A stretch of DNA of 64,000 nt from Ophiostoma sp. CBS 140.51 (GCA_029298735.1 JANSLP010000150.1:1-64000); one strand, 5' to 3'; shown: positions 44,398 to 56,560, numbered from the stretch's first letter. Program-made: numbers and translations. The notes: generated by a model from the letters alone, not told the origin.

Positions 44398-47300
44398 TAA
44401 ATTGACGGGGAGGGAGAGTCACGAGGCGTCAAGGTGTATCGGTTTTTGGCGGTCTGTTTGATTCGACTGAAAAGGGCGGTAGAGCTGTCAGTGTGTGCTG
44501 CAGGTAGACGGGGCGCGTAGACGGATGCGACTTGAGATCCCGGGGACGTCTGGGTAACGGATGCGGTGCGAGTGTATGTACGTGTGTGTGATGAAAGAAG
44601 GGAAGGGAAAAAAAAGAGTTGAAAGGAAGAAGAGGGGAGGTGCACGATGGAAAACAATAATAAAGAGAGAAAAAAATAGATATTATTGTCCAAAGGCGAA
44701 ATTGTGCAAGAACTTAAAATTCAATATGTGGAAGGCGCAACCAACGGGGGGGTGTAAGTAAAAGGCAGTGCAGTGGAAAGGTGGTGTTAGTGTGTGGTGT
44801 GGCGTGTGTAAAACCAACAAGCAGCAGTCCAAGGAGGTGACACGAGGCCCGAAGCAAAGCGTCAGAGCCGTTTTCTATTAGTCAAAGAGTCGACCTGTTA
44901 GGTAACAAAATGGCTGGCTTTGTTGCAGGCGGCAGAGGTGGAGAGGGGAAAGTGCCCAGACGACCAGCAGAGTTCGTGTTACTTTTTCCTCATCGAGGCA
45001 AAGGAAGGTACGAACGGCCGGAATGAATAATAGAAACATTATGAGTGTTGAAAACAGAAGGAGCTGTCAATACTCATCGTGCTCGTGACGTTCTCCTGGG
45101 ACGTGCTTCCTTCCTGATTCTGCTTCGTCTGGGTCTCGACCCCTCACGCCCCTGATTCCAAGAGCCGCTTGTAATATTCTTTTTAATTCTCCTGGACCTT
45201 TTTTCTTCTTCTTCTTTTTCGCCCATTCCTTTACATTTTCTTTGAAAATTTCTGGTCTCGACTCCGCTCACCGTGCTGGATGTGCTGTATGTCTCGGGCC
45301 ACTGCCCCGGATCGCTGCTTTTGTTTGGTCCAAGAAGGGAAAGGACGATGTTGGGGACAGGGCTTGCAGGAGGAAGGAGCAACGTGAACTTGCACCAAAG
45401 GGAAGGTGTAAGAGCAAGTGGTGAAATTGATGAAATGGAAACTGGGGAAGGTGCGCGCGGAAGCCCGTTCAGGCAATGTGAAGAGGAGAGAAAAAAATTG
45501 GCGACTTACGTTATGAGAAAGGTAGGGCGAGATGATGTTGGGTAAGAAAAAAGACTGTTAACTACGTTAAAGCTCGGCAGAATGGCGTGTCGATGCTACC
45601 GTCGGTGAAGGGATAAATTTGATGATCGGTGGCCTTTGTCAGGAAGTGGTGTTGTGCTCGATGCGTTGTTGCGTGTTTGTGTGCGTCGAGTGGTGTGCTT
45701 GTAAGTAATGAGGAAGGATCGAAGGGGTGTCAATGATCCAAATCGGCAGGAATGATGATTTGTTTGCTGGAAGAAAGTGCGATCGAAAAGAGAATGTACA
45801 ATATTCACGATAAAATGGGTGTGTTTACATCGGGGTCACTCTCTATATACGGTTCTACACAATAGGGACAGGCGCCAGGCCGTCATCGCCACCATCGGCG
45901 TTCGGATTTGCTTGTATGACGAGCGAGGGCCCTGCGGTCTCGCAGCAGCTGGTGACTCTAATTTTCGGTTTGGGCAACGCTCGGATCTGTCATCTGGCCA
46001 GCTCTCGCAAGCACGGCCTGGGGAAGTGGCCGAGGCGGAACGTAGGAGCTAAAATAGCACAGAAAAAAAGAGAGAAGAAAAAAAGAAAGAAAAAAAGCAG
46101 ACTTATTATGGGGATTTGCACCAGAGAGGCGAGGCAGGAGGCAAAAAGTACGCACGTCCTTTCAAAAAGAGCAAGCAACAGAGCGGGAGAGCGGGCAGGA
46201 GCGAACAACAGCGAAACGTGCAGTAGATACCAGTGAGGCAAACAGTGTAATAAGCCCAGTCAATGGGGTCGGAGCGGGTAGCTTGGCGGGCGCTCGCCAG
46301 GGCAGTCGTCTGTCTTGGCCATTGCGCTACGATTGAGTAAGAGAAACAAAGGAGGGGGCAAGACCCCCCAGTACGGCGTATTATGTGAGGAGTCTGCGCA
46401 AAGACGCCGTACTAATGCGACGAACCGGACACAGCCCATTCGGGTCCTGCCCCTTTTGACTGAGCTCTGCTTGCCGTTTTGGTGGTCACCTGAGCACAAG
46501 GCCACGGACGATTCGCTATTTGCTGCCCGCTTACGCACCTCTCATTGGCTGACGATTTGCTAATAGAAACCTGAAGACCATACACAGCACAGCCCGCCAG
46601 CATTTTTCTCTTCCATTCTCCTGGCCCAGGAGTCCAGAGAGAAAGAGATGCCCACTCGTAAGTCCGGGGAACAGGCTGAAGGAGGACCGGAGGTGTTGCA
46701 ATGCATGGCGGCTCTTTGGAACCCCTTCCTTACCCTGGCGGCTGCGTCTCATCCAGTCGTTCGGTTTTTGTTAGTTAAGAATTACTTGAGGTTTACTCCA
46801 TCGCCAGCACAACTGACACACGGAAAACGGAAGGACGTATGCTGGTCTGGTGACTGCCTTGGTCCTTCTGTGGTCACCCAGTGTTTCCTCAACAAAAAGT
46901 TTCCAACCTGGCGAGACGATTTCGAATCAAATGCCAGGGATTATGCCTTATTTGTATGCGGACTCTGGGAGTGGCTCGAGTGGTTACAGGAAAGAGCGAT
47001 AGGATGGGGGAATCGCATTTGGGAGTTGCGCAATCGAGCTCTGTGCAAGACAGTGAGTCGGTCGCTACTTCCTACTTCTGACCCGATTGCCATTGATGCA
47101 CACTGTAATACGATGCTATGATGCCCTGTATTCGTCATAAGGACTTCTCTGCCTACAAAGGACTGCGACCTGTCTCCGAACCCAGTTGGGCTTCTCCAGC
47201 ACCTCCGCGGTGCGATGGCCGATGTTTGTCCTTTTCAGCGAAAGTCAATAATACACATCCTCCTTGCACGGTGAAGGGCCCACGGGGCTGGGCCCAGCTC

Positions 47301-49277
47301 GCAAGCGAAACGGCACATTGCAGCTCAGAAGGCGCTCATTGGGTGGAAAGGAGGCTGCAGCGGATAAGGCACCATATGCAGGCAAGTTGGTTGTGCTTTT
47401 GTCACTTTTATCACTGTGATGTCCTGTGCTTTCCCCGTGTTCCCGCATATCTCATCTCACTTACACCTGGGCTCCATTTCCTGTTTGAGCCATTTGGTCG
47501 CTCTTTCCCTGAGATGGGCCCAGACCTGCATCCGCTTCCTGTCTGTGGAGTGCATTTTGATCTGATTATCGGCCTCTCTTGCCTAACTTTCTTTTCCTGC
47601 TCTTTCCGCGCTTGCCTTGCCAAAAGCCAAAAACCAGCTCAAAGCCAATCACGAACACCCACATCAAGAGAAAAAGACGGGATGGGCGACACAAGGGAGC
47701 CACAGAAGGAAGCGTATCCGTGGTTGTCTTCGTGCGTATTGTTGTTCAATTGAGGCGTACGTGTGCGACAACGGAGGACATCAGTTCTCCACCAGTATCG
47801 TGCGATATCGCTCGCGCTTGGGTCTACAGCACAGTCGATAGCCTTTCGGACAGCCTTTCGGCGCTGGCCTTTAGCGACCAAATCCTAGCGAGTAGAGCAT
47901 CGAGGCCCCTTCTCTACGTAAATACGAACGGCAATGCTCACGGCTGCGGTGGTAATATGTCCGAGCTGGGGCACGTCGTGCTTTCTCTCGCTCAAAATCC
48001 AGCGTATAAAACGGAACGGATTTTCCTCGATAATTTCTCGAGTGTGGACATCGAATGGAGACAATGTCGAAGGAGCTCTCGGAGGAAAGAACGAAGAAAA
48101 ATTCAGTCGCAAAATCGGAAGGGACGTTTCATCAACAATGACTGAGAAAAAACGGACAGGAATTAAGACTGGCCGCCCTTCTAGTGAAGCCGAGGGAAGC
48201 CGTGACGGAGGTCCAGTCGCTCTTGCCTGAACACAGCCTGGACGCTGTGGTTTTTTTTTTGCGCCAAAACTGTCCCCGTGACCAGATGGCCTCGTGACCA
48301 GGTCTCGACCACCTGGAATGTAGGGGGAAAACACCACTGAGACAATCAGGGCTTATGGCAGTTTTGGGCGCGCCGTCCTCTGTATTACAGGGCCTCCAGC
48401 GGTAGAGAGTCTCAAGTATTTTTTGGTCAGGGAGAGGACGAAAGCGCGAGTCCGCAACATTGTTCACGTGAACACAGGTCAGCAGCACCAATGACTCGTT
48501 ATCGTTTAAAGCAAGAATGGGTTATGCCCTGCTACCTACCAAATGTATTTGAAAGCGTTCTTTCCCCTTCCAGCGCACTGCCCTGCCAAACTCCCGAGTC
48601 GGCCGCGCCTACAGCCCGTGCTACCGAAGCTGTTCCCTATGATGTCAGCGTAAGCAAAAAGAGGCAAGACCAAAAACATCGTGAACTGATCCCCAGCGGA
48701 CACGGGGTCTTTAATTTGAAATCCGACACGGAACGCCCGCACGATGCCACTGCTTCCACCGAACATTCCTCATGTGAACTTCTGCCTAATCACGATCGGC
48801 ACATATTGTCGATGAGAAAGCAATGCTCATATTCCAATACAGCTGATCTTTTTTTGGGACACACAAAAATGGGTACTTTTTTCTTTGCATTTGCAAAATG
48901 CTCTGTATTCCTGCTCGAGAAAAAGAAAAGAAAACTGTGACGAGAGGCACCCTTGCTATAAACACGTCGTATCCCATATGTGGAGTGAAACGGAGGGCAA
49001 AAAACAGATAAATGTCAATAAAAATGAGATCTGAGAAAACAAGAGAAAAAAGAAAGCAGAAGACGATCCCTCGCAGACCCAATTTGAACTCCGCTCCCTA
49101 TACAGACGCCATAGCAAAATAATGAAAAAAGTGTGCACGAAATATACATTCGACGGGAACTCGTACAAGACGCCCAATAACCAAATCAAGCAAAACCCTC
49201 CACCCAAACATATACAATCAAAGACAAGTCATTAAACAAACAAAAGGGGAATATGGGTGAAACAACCGCCACCCATT
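44398..49277. other. Gene-poor interval between the F-box and ING genes
   Basis: The interval is 4.9 kb. Its first 250 bases are purine-rich on the plus strand, matching a pyrimidine-rich leader for the F-box gene on the minus strand, and there is a similar block around 46,050-46,110. The other end should contain the ING 3' flank. Between them the best frame is a 157-codon plus-strand frame at 46648-47121. Its codon use is less GC3-biased than the confirmed genes and it matches nothing I recognise, so I do not call it. No RNA gene or transposon is seen. Confidence 0.4.
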
Positions 49278-52200
49278 TTAGCGGTTGCTCGATTTGCGGT
49301 CACCGTTCTTTAACCGCTTCTTGCAATCCTCGCAATACCACTTAACTGTTGTTGGGAATCGTAGTTAGCAACTGTCCAATTGTGTGAACCATACTCACAA
49401 AAGAGGGTGAAAGGGACGAACAGCAACTTACCGTTAGACTTTGGTGCAACGCGGAGGCCGACGCACTCCAGATGGAACCACTCGCGCTTGCAATCGTCGG
49501 AATCGCAGGCAATCATCTCGCCAAAGCTGACACGCTCGCAGTAGCAGTACAGCGGGTCATCGTCGTCGTCATCCTGGCCGCTTTGCTGTTGTTGCTGCTG
49601 CTGCTGCTTCTGCAGAGCCTGCTGCTGTTGGGCCTGGTGACTCCGGCTGCTGCTATGGCTGTGGCTATGACCGTGGCCCGTAACGCTGATCGAGTTGCCT
49701 ACATCGCCTGCTCCACTGGCACTTTCACGACGGCTGTGGCCGTGGGCAGCCTGCGATGAGACTGACGAGGCGCCTTTCTTGTGGCTTCTCTTGACTGTGC
49801 CTGTACCACCGCCGCTGCTGCCGTTGCCGTTCGATGACGCAGGTTCGCTAGCACGCGACGTTCTCGACCGTGACGACGATGTGGCCTCGGCAAATGTAGC
49901 CAGAGCAGGCGTCGACGGCTTGCTCGCACGGCCGCTCTTGGTGGTGACGGGCGGTGGCTGGATGGACATGACCGAGCCAGACGGGGTGGGCTCCTTCTTA
50001 GCTGAGACTTCGTCCGATTTGGAGTTGCTGCTCGATGAGGCGCCGGCATCTCTATCTCTCTTAAGGTCGTGACTGTGACCACCCGCAGACCTAGTGCGGG
50101 TCATAGCCACAGAAGCCACAGGTGTCTCGGCAGCTTCCACCTTGAGGATTTCAACCTTGGACGGGGTGGCCACAGGGCCAGGAGGTGCAGGAATGGCCGT
50201 CGTGCTTGAAGCAGGAACGGGGGCAGGGATAGGTGTCGCGACAGAGGCCGGGGTTACAGACTCCTTGCTCGGCTTATCGGCGGGTGTTCGTGAGCCGTTA
50301 TTATGAGTCGATGTGGCTGAAGCAGCTGCGGGAGCTGATGCCGCGGCGCCGTTCGTCTTCTTATCATCTACTGGCAGTGGCAAAGGAGATGGGCGGCGCT
50401 TGCTGTCGTCCGCCTTGAGCTGAGCAGCGCTCTGGTCCTCTGGCGATGCTGCAGCCGGGGAGGACACTTTGGGAGCACTCTTGCCTGCAGGAGTGGCAGC
50501 CACCTCGGGGGGTGCCTTGACAGCGTTACTATCACGGGATGGCCCCGCATTGGGCGCGGTAATGGGTGTGGTTGAAATGCCGTTACTGCCTGAGCCGTTT
50601 CCGTTGCTCGCACCAGCGGTCTTCGCATTAACAACACCGCCGCTCTTGGATGCATCGGTGCTGTCTTGGCCACTAGACTTGGCCGCTGCAGGCCTAGGAA
50701 CTGGAGTAGCAGTCGTACTAAGAGCTGGTGTGTTTTTCTTGCTGCTGTCGGCAGCCTTTGCGTTGTCGCTGGCCTTGCTCACAGAAGCGGGTTCAGCGGC
50801 CGTCTCCATTGGCTTCTCAGTCGTTGGGATGACCGTGTTCGCACTCGGAGCACTATTAGCAATGCTGTCGTGGCTTGGGCTCTTGCTAAGGGCTTCGGAA
50901 GTGACGAGCGGAGCAAGAAGATTGTTGGCAGGTAGGGGCGGTGCCGGCGAGGCACGGCTGAGCTTGGAGGGATCGGGGAAGTTGCCAATAACAGGCGACG
51001 ATGCGGCCGAGGTTCCGTTGCGGCTGGGGTAAAGAGGGAAAGTTAGTAAAAGTTTCAACTAAAGGTGAAAAGAGATAGCATATTCGAAATCGGTGACAAG
51101 CAGTGATCGACACACCTCTTCTTTGCAGCGTTTCCACCAGCTGGAAGCGCTTTGCGCTTCTTCGTAGCACCATCGGGGGCAGGCGATTCGCGAGGGCTCG
51201 ATGTCTTAGTCTTGCCTCCGTTACTGGCTGCCGAGCCATAGACACCACTCAGGGCACGCTCCATAGGCTGAGAAGTGGCCGCTGCAGGCTTCTCGACCTT
51301 CCGCCGCTTAGGTGCAGACGTCAGTACGCCATTTGCTGCTGCGGTAGCCGTCGCGCCCGAGATGCCGAGGCCAACACCAGTCGCAGAAGCAGCAGCGTCG
51401 GCCGCCGTCTTCCTAGACTTGGAGCCGCCACCAGACTTCTTAGGCTCGGACTTTTGGTGGTGATCATCGGCGTCCGAGTCCTGGTGGTTGTTAGCCGCCT
51501 GGGTTTTCTGACTCCGACGAGCTGCCACGGCCTGCTTCCGGGCGTCACTACGCGCAGCTGCTTCCTCGGCAATCTGCTGCGCGGCCGCCGAGAGGCTAGC
51601 GGCGCCCTCACGGCGGGATCGCTCGGCCTGCGCGTTATTCGTGGCGCGGCTAGCGGCACGGTTCTCCGGGTAGGCCCAATGGGTGTTGCTCCCCCACTTG
51701 GCCTCCTCGCTGAACTCCTTCTCCAGGTGTGGCCAGATGTCGTCGATCCGTCCGAGCTGCTTGTTAAGTGCATCGTTGGCGGTCGAGATGACGTGGTTTT
51801 TCTCTTCAAGCGCGACCAGCATCTCCTTGATCTCGATAGCGACCTTGCGGAAGAGCTGCCGACGCGGCAGGTTACTCTGGTCAAAGGCTGAGCCAGACAC
51901 AACAGGGGAGTCACCGACCGCAGCAGGGTTGTTGTTCGAGGGGTGGGAGGTGGGGTGCCCGTTCGTGCTGGCCAAAGCGAGGAGGGCGCCGCTGCCGGTG
52001 CTGCTGTTCTGCGCCGTCATGGGAGCCGAGATAGGCGCGCTGGCAGGCGCTGTGGTGGTGCCGTCATACGGCGAGCGTGTGGTGTTGGGCGCCGGCTGGC
52101 GAAGAGCTGTGTGGATCAGCTGGAACAAGGCCTGCTGAGGAACGTTGATCTTAGCATCAACCTCCTTAAGAAGCGTGAAATGCTTCACAAGCTCTTTTGG

Positions 52201-52410
52201 GAGCGCAGTGATCGCATCCGCAAAGTGTGTGACGCCAGGAAAGATATCGATGGGCTGCTCCTGGGCAGCGGCGGCAGCGTCGCGATCGCGGCCACCTGCT
52301 CGGCTTGTGGTGGCTGACGATCTCGGCGGGTTTGTTCTCGTCTGCCGCACTGGCTGCCGTCTGTTGGGGGCCGCATCGTTCGCGGCGGCGGGAGGTTTGG
52401 AGGTCTTCAT
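49278..52410 (-). CDS. ING-family PHD-finger protein (Pho23-like)
   Basis: This is a chromatin reader that in fungi is a subunit of histone deacetylase (Rpd3L, Pho23) or acetyltransferase complexes. Exons are 51116-52410, 49432-51023 and 49278-49345, giving 984 residues. Introns are 92 and 86 nt. The N-terminal ING region begins near residue 53 (PIDIFPGVTHFADAITALP), with a second helix pair around 190-240. A very long Ser/Thr/Ala/Pro/Gly-rich linker fills about 300-880, with a Gln run shortly before the PHD finger. The PHD finger spans about 915-970. Its Zn ligands are CYC, DSDDC, WFHLEC and WYCEDC; the last pair is supplied by the small final exon. This PHD type typically binds H3K4me3. An in-frame ATG at 52521 could add 37 residues, but I prefer 52410 because the extension looks like leader. 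Assignment to Pho23 rather than Yng1 or Yng2 is by length and is uncertain. Confidence 0.9.
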
Positions 52411-53508
52411 TGTCGCAGGCGAAGAATGATGGTAGTATGGTATCGGGTGATGGCTGTCGTCGACAAGGGAGGGAGGAGAGGGGAGGGGCTTTTCGAAGAC
52501 AAAGAGATCGCCTCGGCTCAACGATCAATCGGTGGAGAACGCGTTGATGAGAGTGAGGATCGAAGACGCCGCAAAACGCAGAGTGAGCTTGAAATGAATG
52601 ATATGGGAGTGAAAAGTAGAATACAATGCAATTCCAGTCAGGTTAAAGGTTGACAGGAGGGAAGAAAGTCGTTGTGGCTTGGGGGCGCCGTCGAGGGAAA
52701 AGAAGAGGCGGCGAAAAAGCGAAAAAAGATGAAGAGCGCTGCGAGGCAGGGCGGGAAACAAGAGGAGCCCACGGTTTGTTTCGACAAATGGGGCCTGTCT
52801 GCGCAGGGTCACAGCATATCTGCCCGGATGTCGATGTGCACAAGGGACGGTCGAGTGTTGGCCGAGCGAACTGTCATGGGGAGAGAAGAGTCGAGAGTTG
52901 AGCGATTCTCGTGGGTGCTGCGTTTTGGTCGGAGGAAGAGGCAGGAGAAACACCCAGCAGACGGGTGTGGCTACCTTCTTTTTACAATGCGCTGCCCTTG
53001 CTCGTTGCACCTGCCGGCTTTGGGGGCAGCGGAGCACGCCAGACCAACTCCTGCAGTTCTCCACTTTTACGGGTTTACGTATGACCGTGCCGATACGCTC
53101 ACGTCACAGCGCGCGATAAGATAAGGGAGCTTCAGTTTACGCCAGGTACAAAGTAAAGAGGTCGGCGTAAGACGGCTATTCTTTCTCCAGGCGGTGACAA
53201 AAGCAACATTTTTGAACATGCCCATGGCTGCAGAAAACACGATGCAAAGTACAAGGTAAATTAGAAAAAAAAAATGTAGAAACGCATGTTGCCGCTATGT
53301 AAACGTATGGATAATACAGAGAACGCCGTGTGAGCCGAGGCCACATTAAAACTCGCTCCAAAAGAAAAAGGGAAAAGAAAAGAAAAGAAAGAAAACCGCT
53401 TGTCTGTCCTTGAATTGCCCAGTGTAATCCCCCGTAAATTTGGTACTTTGGCTTATTGATAGCCTCAAAATAGGCACTTTGCCGAATGCGTTGGTTTCGC
53501 GATACCGC
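52411..53508. other. ING gene promoter and cis-prenyltransferase 3' flank
   Basis: This is 1.1 kb between two minus-strand genes. Bases 52,640-52,760 are purine-rich on the plus strand, fitting a pyrimidine-rich ING leader. Bases 53,260-53,400 are A-rich and probably belong to the cis-prenyltransferase 3' end. No gene or repeat is supported. Confidence 0.5.
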
Positions 53509-54720
53509 TTACCGCTGCTTCCGCTTCCGAGGCTTCTCGTCCCGCGCCTTCTGCTTCTGCCGCCACTGCCACTCCAAAAGGACAGGCAGGTACTGCCACA
53601 GGTCAAATTCGGGCCAGAAGCACTTAAGGAAGAACACTTGCGTGTTCTGGTGGACCTGCCAGAGGACAAAGTCGCTAAAGCGGTCGACGCCGCTCGTGCG
53701 GATCAGGATATCGACGGGCGGGTCACCGGCCGTGTACATGTGGCCATCGAGAGTCTCGGCAGTGATTGATTCGGGGTTGGGAAGAACAGCAGAGGCGTTC
53801 GTCTCGCCACCGCCGGTGCTTCGAGACGGTGAACCGGGTGGCAGTGTGGTGGTTGACGAGACAGAGCCGTCATGCTCTTCAGACCGGGTAATCGAGGGCG
53901 CCGGAGACGTCTCCCGAATCGTAGACAGTGTCTCGGGCTTGTCTAGCTTCTTGGACAGGATCTTCTGCTTGATTCGTGTCTGAGAAAAGGTCGTGCTGTG
54001 CTGTGGCGGGCTCTGGGGGCTCGAGAACTCCTCTACAGTCGTGCGAATGGATCTAGTTATTTCTTCGCGGGATGTGTAAGGAAAACAGATGTTAAGTACG
54101 GCACTGGAAGTGTTAGACAAGAAAACAAAATGCATATAACAGCAGACAGCACTTCAACACTTACCGAGTATTGTTCTTCGTCACGTCAATAGCGCGATCA
54201 ACAACCTCCAGCACATCGGCACGAATCAGATCCCGTTGGCCGAGCACGCGGACACTGGCGCCGTAGCGCTCGAGCAGCTGGCCGTGCTGGATAATCTGCT
54301 CCAGCTTCACCTTGGCCAGCTCCATGAGGCCGTCAACCTCATACTTGGGCCTCTGGAAGTTTTCGATGCTGAAGGCAAAGACTGTAACGACCTCGACGCC
54401 GGATTTATAACAAAATTCGAGAACCTGTCGTAGAAGAGTCAGTCAGTAATTGCTGGAAACCGCATGATCCTCCCACCGAACACCACAACAGTACTCACCC
54501 GTGCCAAGGCCTCGAAGCCCAGATGGTGGCCCTCGATAGTTTCAATCTTATGGTTTCTAGCAAAGCGCCGGTTGCCGTCCATCACAAAGGCAATGTGCTT
54601 GGGAATTGGTCCCTGTTTGGCAGCACCGATGGCCAGCTCATGCAGCTGGTGGGCAATCCATTCTGCCGGAGGCGAGCTGAAGATCCAGTTGCGGAAATGG
54701 GAGAGGTAGAGGTCCGACAT
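53509..54720 (-). CDS. RER2: cis-Prenyltransferase (dehydrodolichyl diphosphate synthase)
   Basis: This ER-associated enzyme elongates farnesyl diphosphate with isopentenyl diphosphate to make dolichol precursors for N-glycosylation. Exons are 54499-54720, 54165-54424 and 53509-54103, giving 358 residues. Introns are 74 and 61 nt with GTGAGT and GTAAGT donors. The catalytic motif HIAFVMDGNRRFARNHK starts at residue 42 with Asp48. FAFSIENFQRP and ILIRTSGVDRFSDFVLWQ are the other family motifs, and the C-terminal PEFDLWQYLPVLLEWQWRQ matches the Rer2 type. An insertion of about 84 residues rich in Ser, Thr and Pro (188-271) sits between the NICFPYTSREEI segment and the RTSG motif. Such insertions are usual in Pezizomycotina. 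The basic C-terminus, KPRKRKQR, could aid membrane contact. It is divergent from the Dsc2-like gene. Confidence 0.93.
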
Positions 54721-55660
54721 GGTGTAGGCAGGTTGTCGTTTGTGTTGTTTCGTCCCTTTGTTGTACTGTCCCGTCTTATTTTCTTTGTTATCGAGTATCT
54801 GTTGGTTCTCGGTGGCCGGTCTCCGGAGAATGCAGGCTCGAATTTGCGCAAAATCACGTCGTGAGTCTCGTGAAATAGTTGCTGTAAAAGTGGTCGCCTT
54901 GGGACGGGTGCGATGGGATGACGATGCGGATTGCGCGGCGCAGTTGAAATCGAAGGGAAAAGGGTCGAAGATGCCACCGACGCCCGAAGTAAGACAAGAC
55001 GAGTGGCCAGTTTTGCGCTTTCCCTTTTTGCTTGTGATGGCCAGGCGCTGTGCACTAGGCGCTAACTCCGATCATCCCAAGTGCATTACCTCACTGTTGG
55101 GTGGGCTCGGTCCTTCCCTATTTCATTGGCTGGCTGGGTCGCACGCTTTTGCAAGAGGGTGGGAAGCACGCTGTAGTCATCTCTTCGACGTCGTTCAGGC
55201 AGGTGGCAGATAACGGATAAGGCAAGAGCGACAGCAGCTTACCCACGAAAATAACACCTCGCCGTAATAACCACCACCACGAACGACATCACGGTTATCT
55301 CAACGACCAACCTTCACATCATCCAGAGGACACCTAAATCCAGGAGCGACGCACCGCTCTATACCTCCCCCATCTAGGATCTCTACCGCCCAGAATGCGC
55401 TGAGATATCCTCTTTTCCGGACGAGCCGCAATCAAACCACACCAAAGCGACGACCAGCCCGACGACAAGCCATCGCACAAGCTCCGAGAGCTCGTGCATC
55501 TGTCGACGGTATACAGGGACAGGCTTCACGCAGCTAGAGAGCTCAACCTGGGTTTGGGCTCAACCAGACTAGACACCAAGCTCGCCTAGAATAACAGACA
55601 GGCCGCATCGTCACCGGGCTTCCTACTCTGCCATCGAACCTCTCCCTCTCCGACGAAGCG
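54721..55660. promoter_or_regulatory. Divergent promoter, cis-prenyltransferase / Dsc2-like
   Basis: This 940-bp shared promoter has a reverse CCAAT box (ATTGG) at 55125-55129. The Dsc2-like side, about 55,200-55,660, is C/A-rich and is probably a leader of several hundred bases. Both genes act on the ER/Golgi membrane, so co-regulation is plausible but is inferred from arrangement only. Confidence 0.5.
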
Positions 55661-56560
55661 ATGTCGTTCACCAACGCGCCCGTCACCCGCAGCCTCGTTC
55701 TTGGCCTCGCATCGGCCTCGATTGGTGCAAGCCTATTCGACATCAAGCATTACTTCTACATCCTCGTCGACCCGCAAATACTCCGGTACCACCAGACATG
55801 GCGGGTGCTGACGTACCAGCTGTGTTATACAAACTCGTCCGAGGTCTTGTTCGCATGCATGACCCTCTACCAGATGCGCATCGTTGAGCGCATGTGGGGA
55901 TCCAGAAAATATGCGGTTGGTCTTCTTTTAGAGCCGAAGCGCGATGACAACCACTCAGAGAGAACTTCGACTAACATTTTTCAGTCCTTTATCGCCGTGG
56001 CATCACTCATATCGGCCGTCGTGCCACCATTTCTCCTCTTTGTGCTCCGTTTTCTGACCAACGGACACATCAACTACCTTCCGGCCGGCCCGACGGCGGT
56101 CGTGTTTGCCATCTTGGCCCAGTATTACTCCATCGTGCCACACCGGTACACCTATCGCGTTGCCTTCTCGTCCAAGGAACAACCGCCGGCCGGCTCCGAT
56201 GATAACTTTGTCGGCCTCACGTTCTCAGACAAGTCGTACCGCTACTTCCTTGCGGCACAGCTGGCGCTCTTCCAGTGGCCGGGCTCCATCCTATCTGCTG
56301 CCGTCGGTTGGATCTTGGGCCATGCATGGCGCAATGATGTTCTACCTGGGCGCCTGACAGAGTGGCGCGTGCCTGGCTGGCTGGTCGGCATCAGCACGCA
56401 GAAGCGTCGGGATGAATTTGAGGGCCTGCGGCGGCGGCTTGAGGGCGAAAACGCCACCGGCACGGCCACAGGCGTTGATGACGGCCAGGCTGATGGAGCA
56501 GCAGGCCGTCGTCGGCCGATGGGACAGCAAATATTAGACCAGTTCCGTGGGCCGATGTGA
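55661..56560 (+). CDS. DSC2: Rhomboid-like pseudoprotease, Dsc2/UBAC2 type
   Basis: This is a predicted subunit of the Golgi Dsc E3 ubiquitin ligase, which in fungi cleaves or degrades membrane proteins and activates SREBP. Exons are 55661-55915 and 55985-56560, giving 276 residues. The intron has a weak GTTGGT donor but a good CTAACA branch point and a TTTCAG acceptor. The spliced junction reads MWGSRKYA|SFIAVASL, like the UBAC2 family segment. About six hydrophobic segments are visible, including the N-terminal SLVLGLASASIGASLF and FLAAQLALFQWPGSILSAAV. No catalytic GxSG serine is present, consistent with a pseudoprotease. The C-terminal tail is short and polar, without the UBA domain found in fission yeast Dsc2. 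The intron is 69 nt and has no stop, so retention would give a 299-residue form. Identity rests on the N-terminal half and on topology. Confidence 0.78.
   Translation: MSFTNAPVTRSLVLGLASASIGASLFDIKHYFYILVDPQILRYHQTWRVLTYQLCYTNSSEVLFACMTLYQMRIVERMWGSRKYAVGLLLEPKRDDNHSERTSTNIFQSFIAVASLISAVVPPFLLFVLRFLTNGHINYLPAGPTAVVFAILAQYYSIVPHRYTYRVAFSSKEQPPAGSDDNFVGLTFSDKSYRYFLAAQLALFQWPGSILSAAVGWILGHAWRNDVLPGRLTEWRVPGWLVGISTQKRRDEFEGLRRRLEGENATGTATGVDDGQADGAAGRRRPMGQQILDQFRGPM

Noticed and set aside
46648..47121. A 157-codon plus-strand frame starting with ATG and rich in Trp
   Set aside because: Amino-acid composition is balanced, but codon third positions are near neutral, unlike real genes here. Frames of this length occur by chance in this window, and no motif is recognised.
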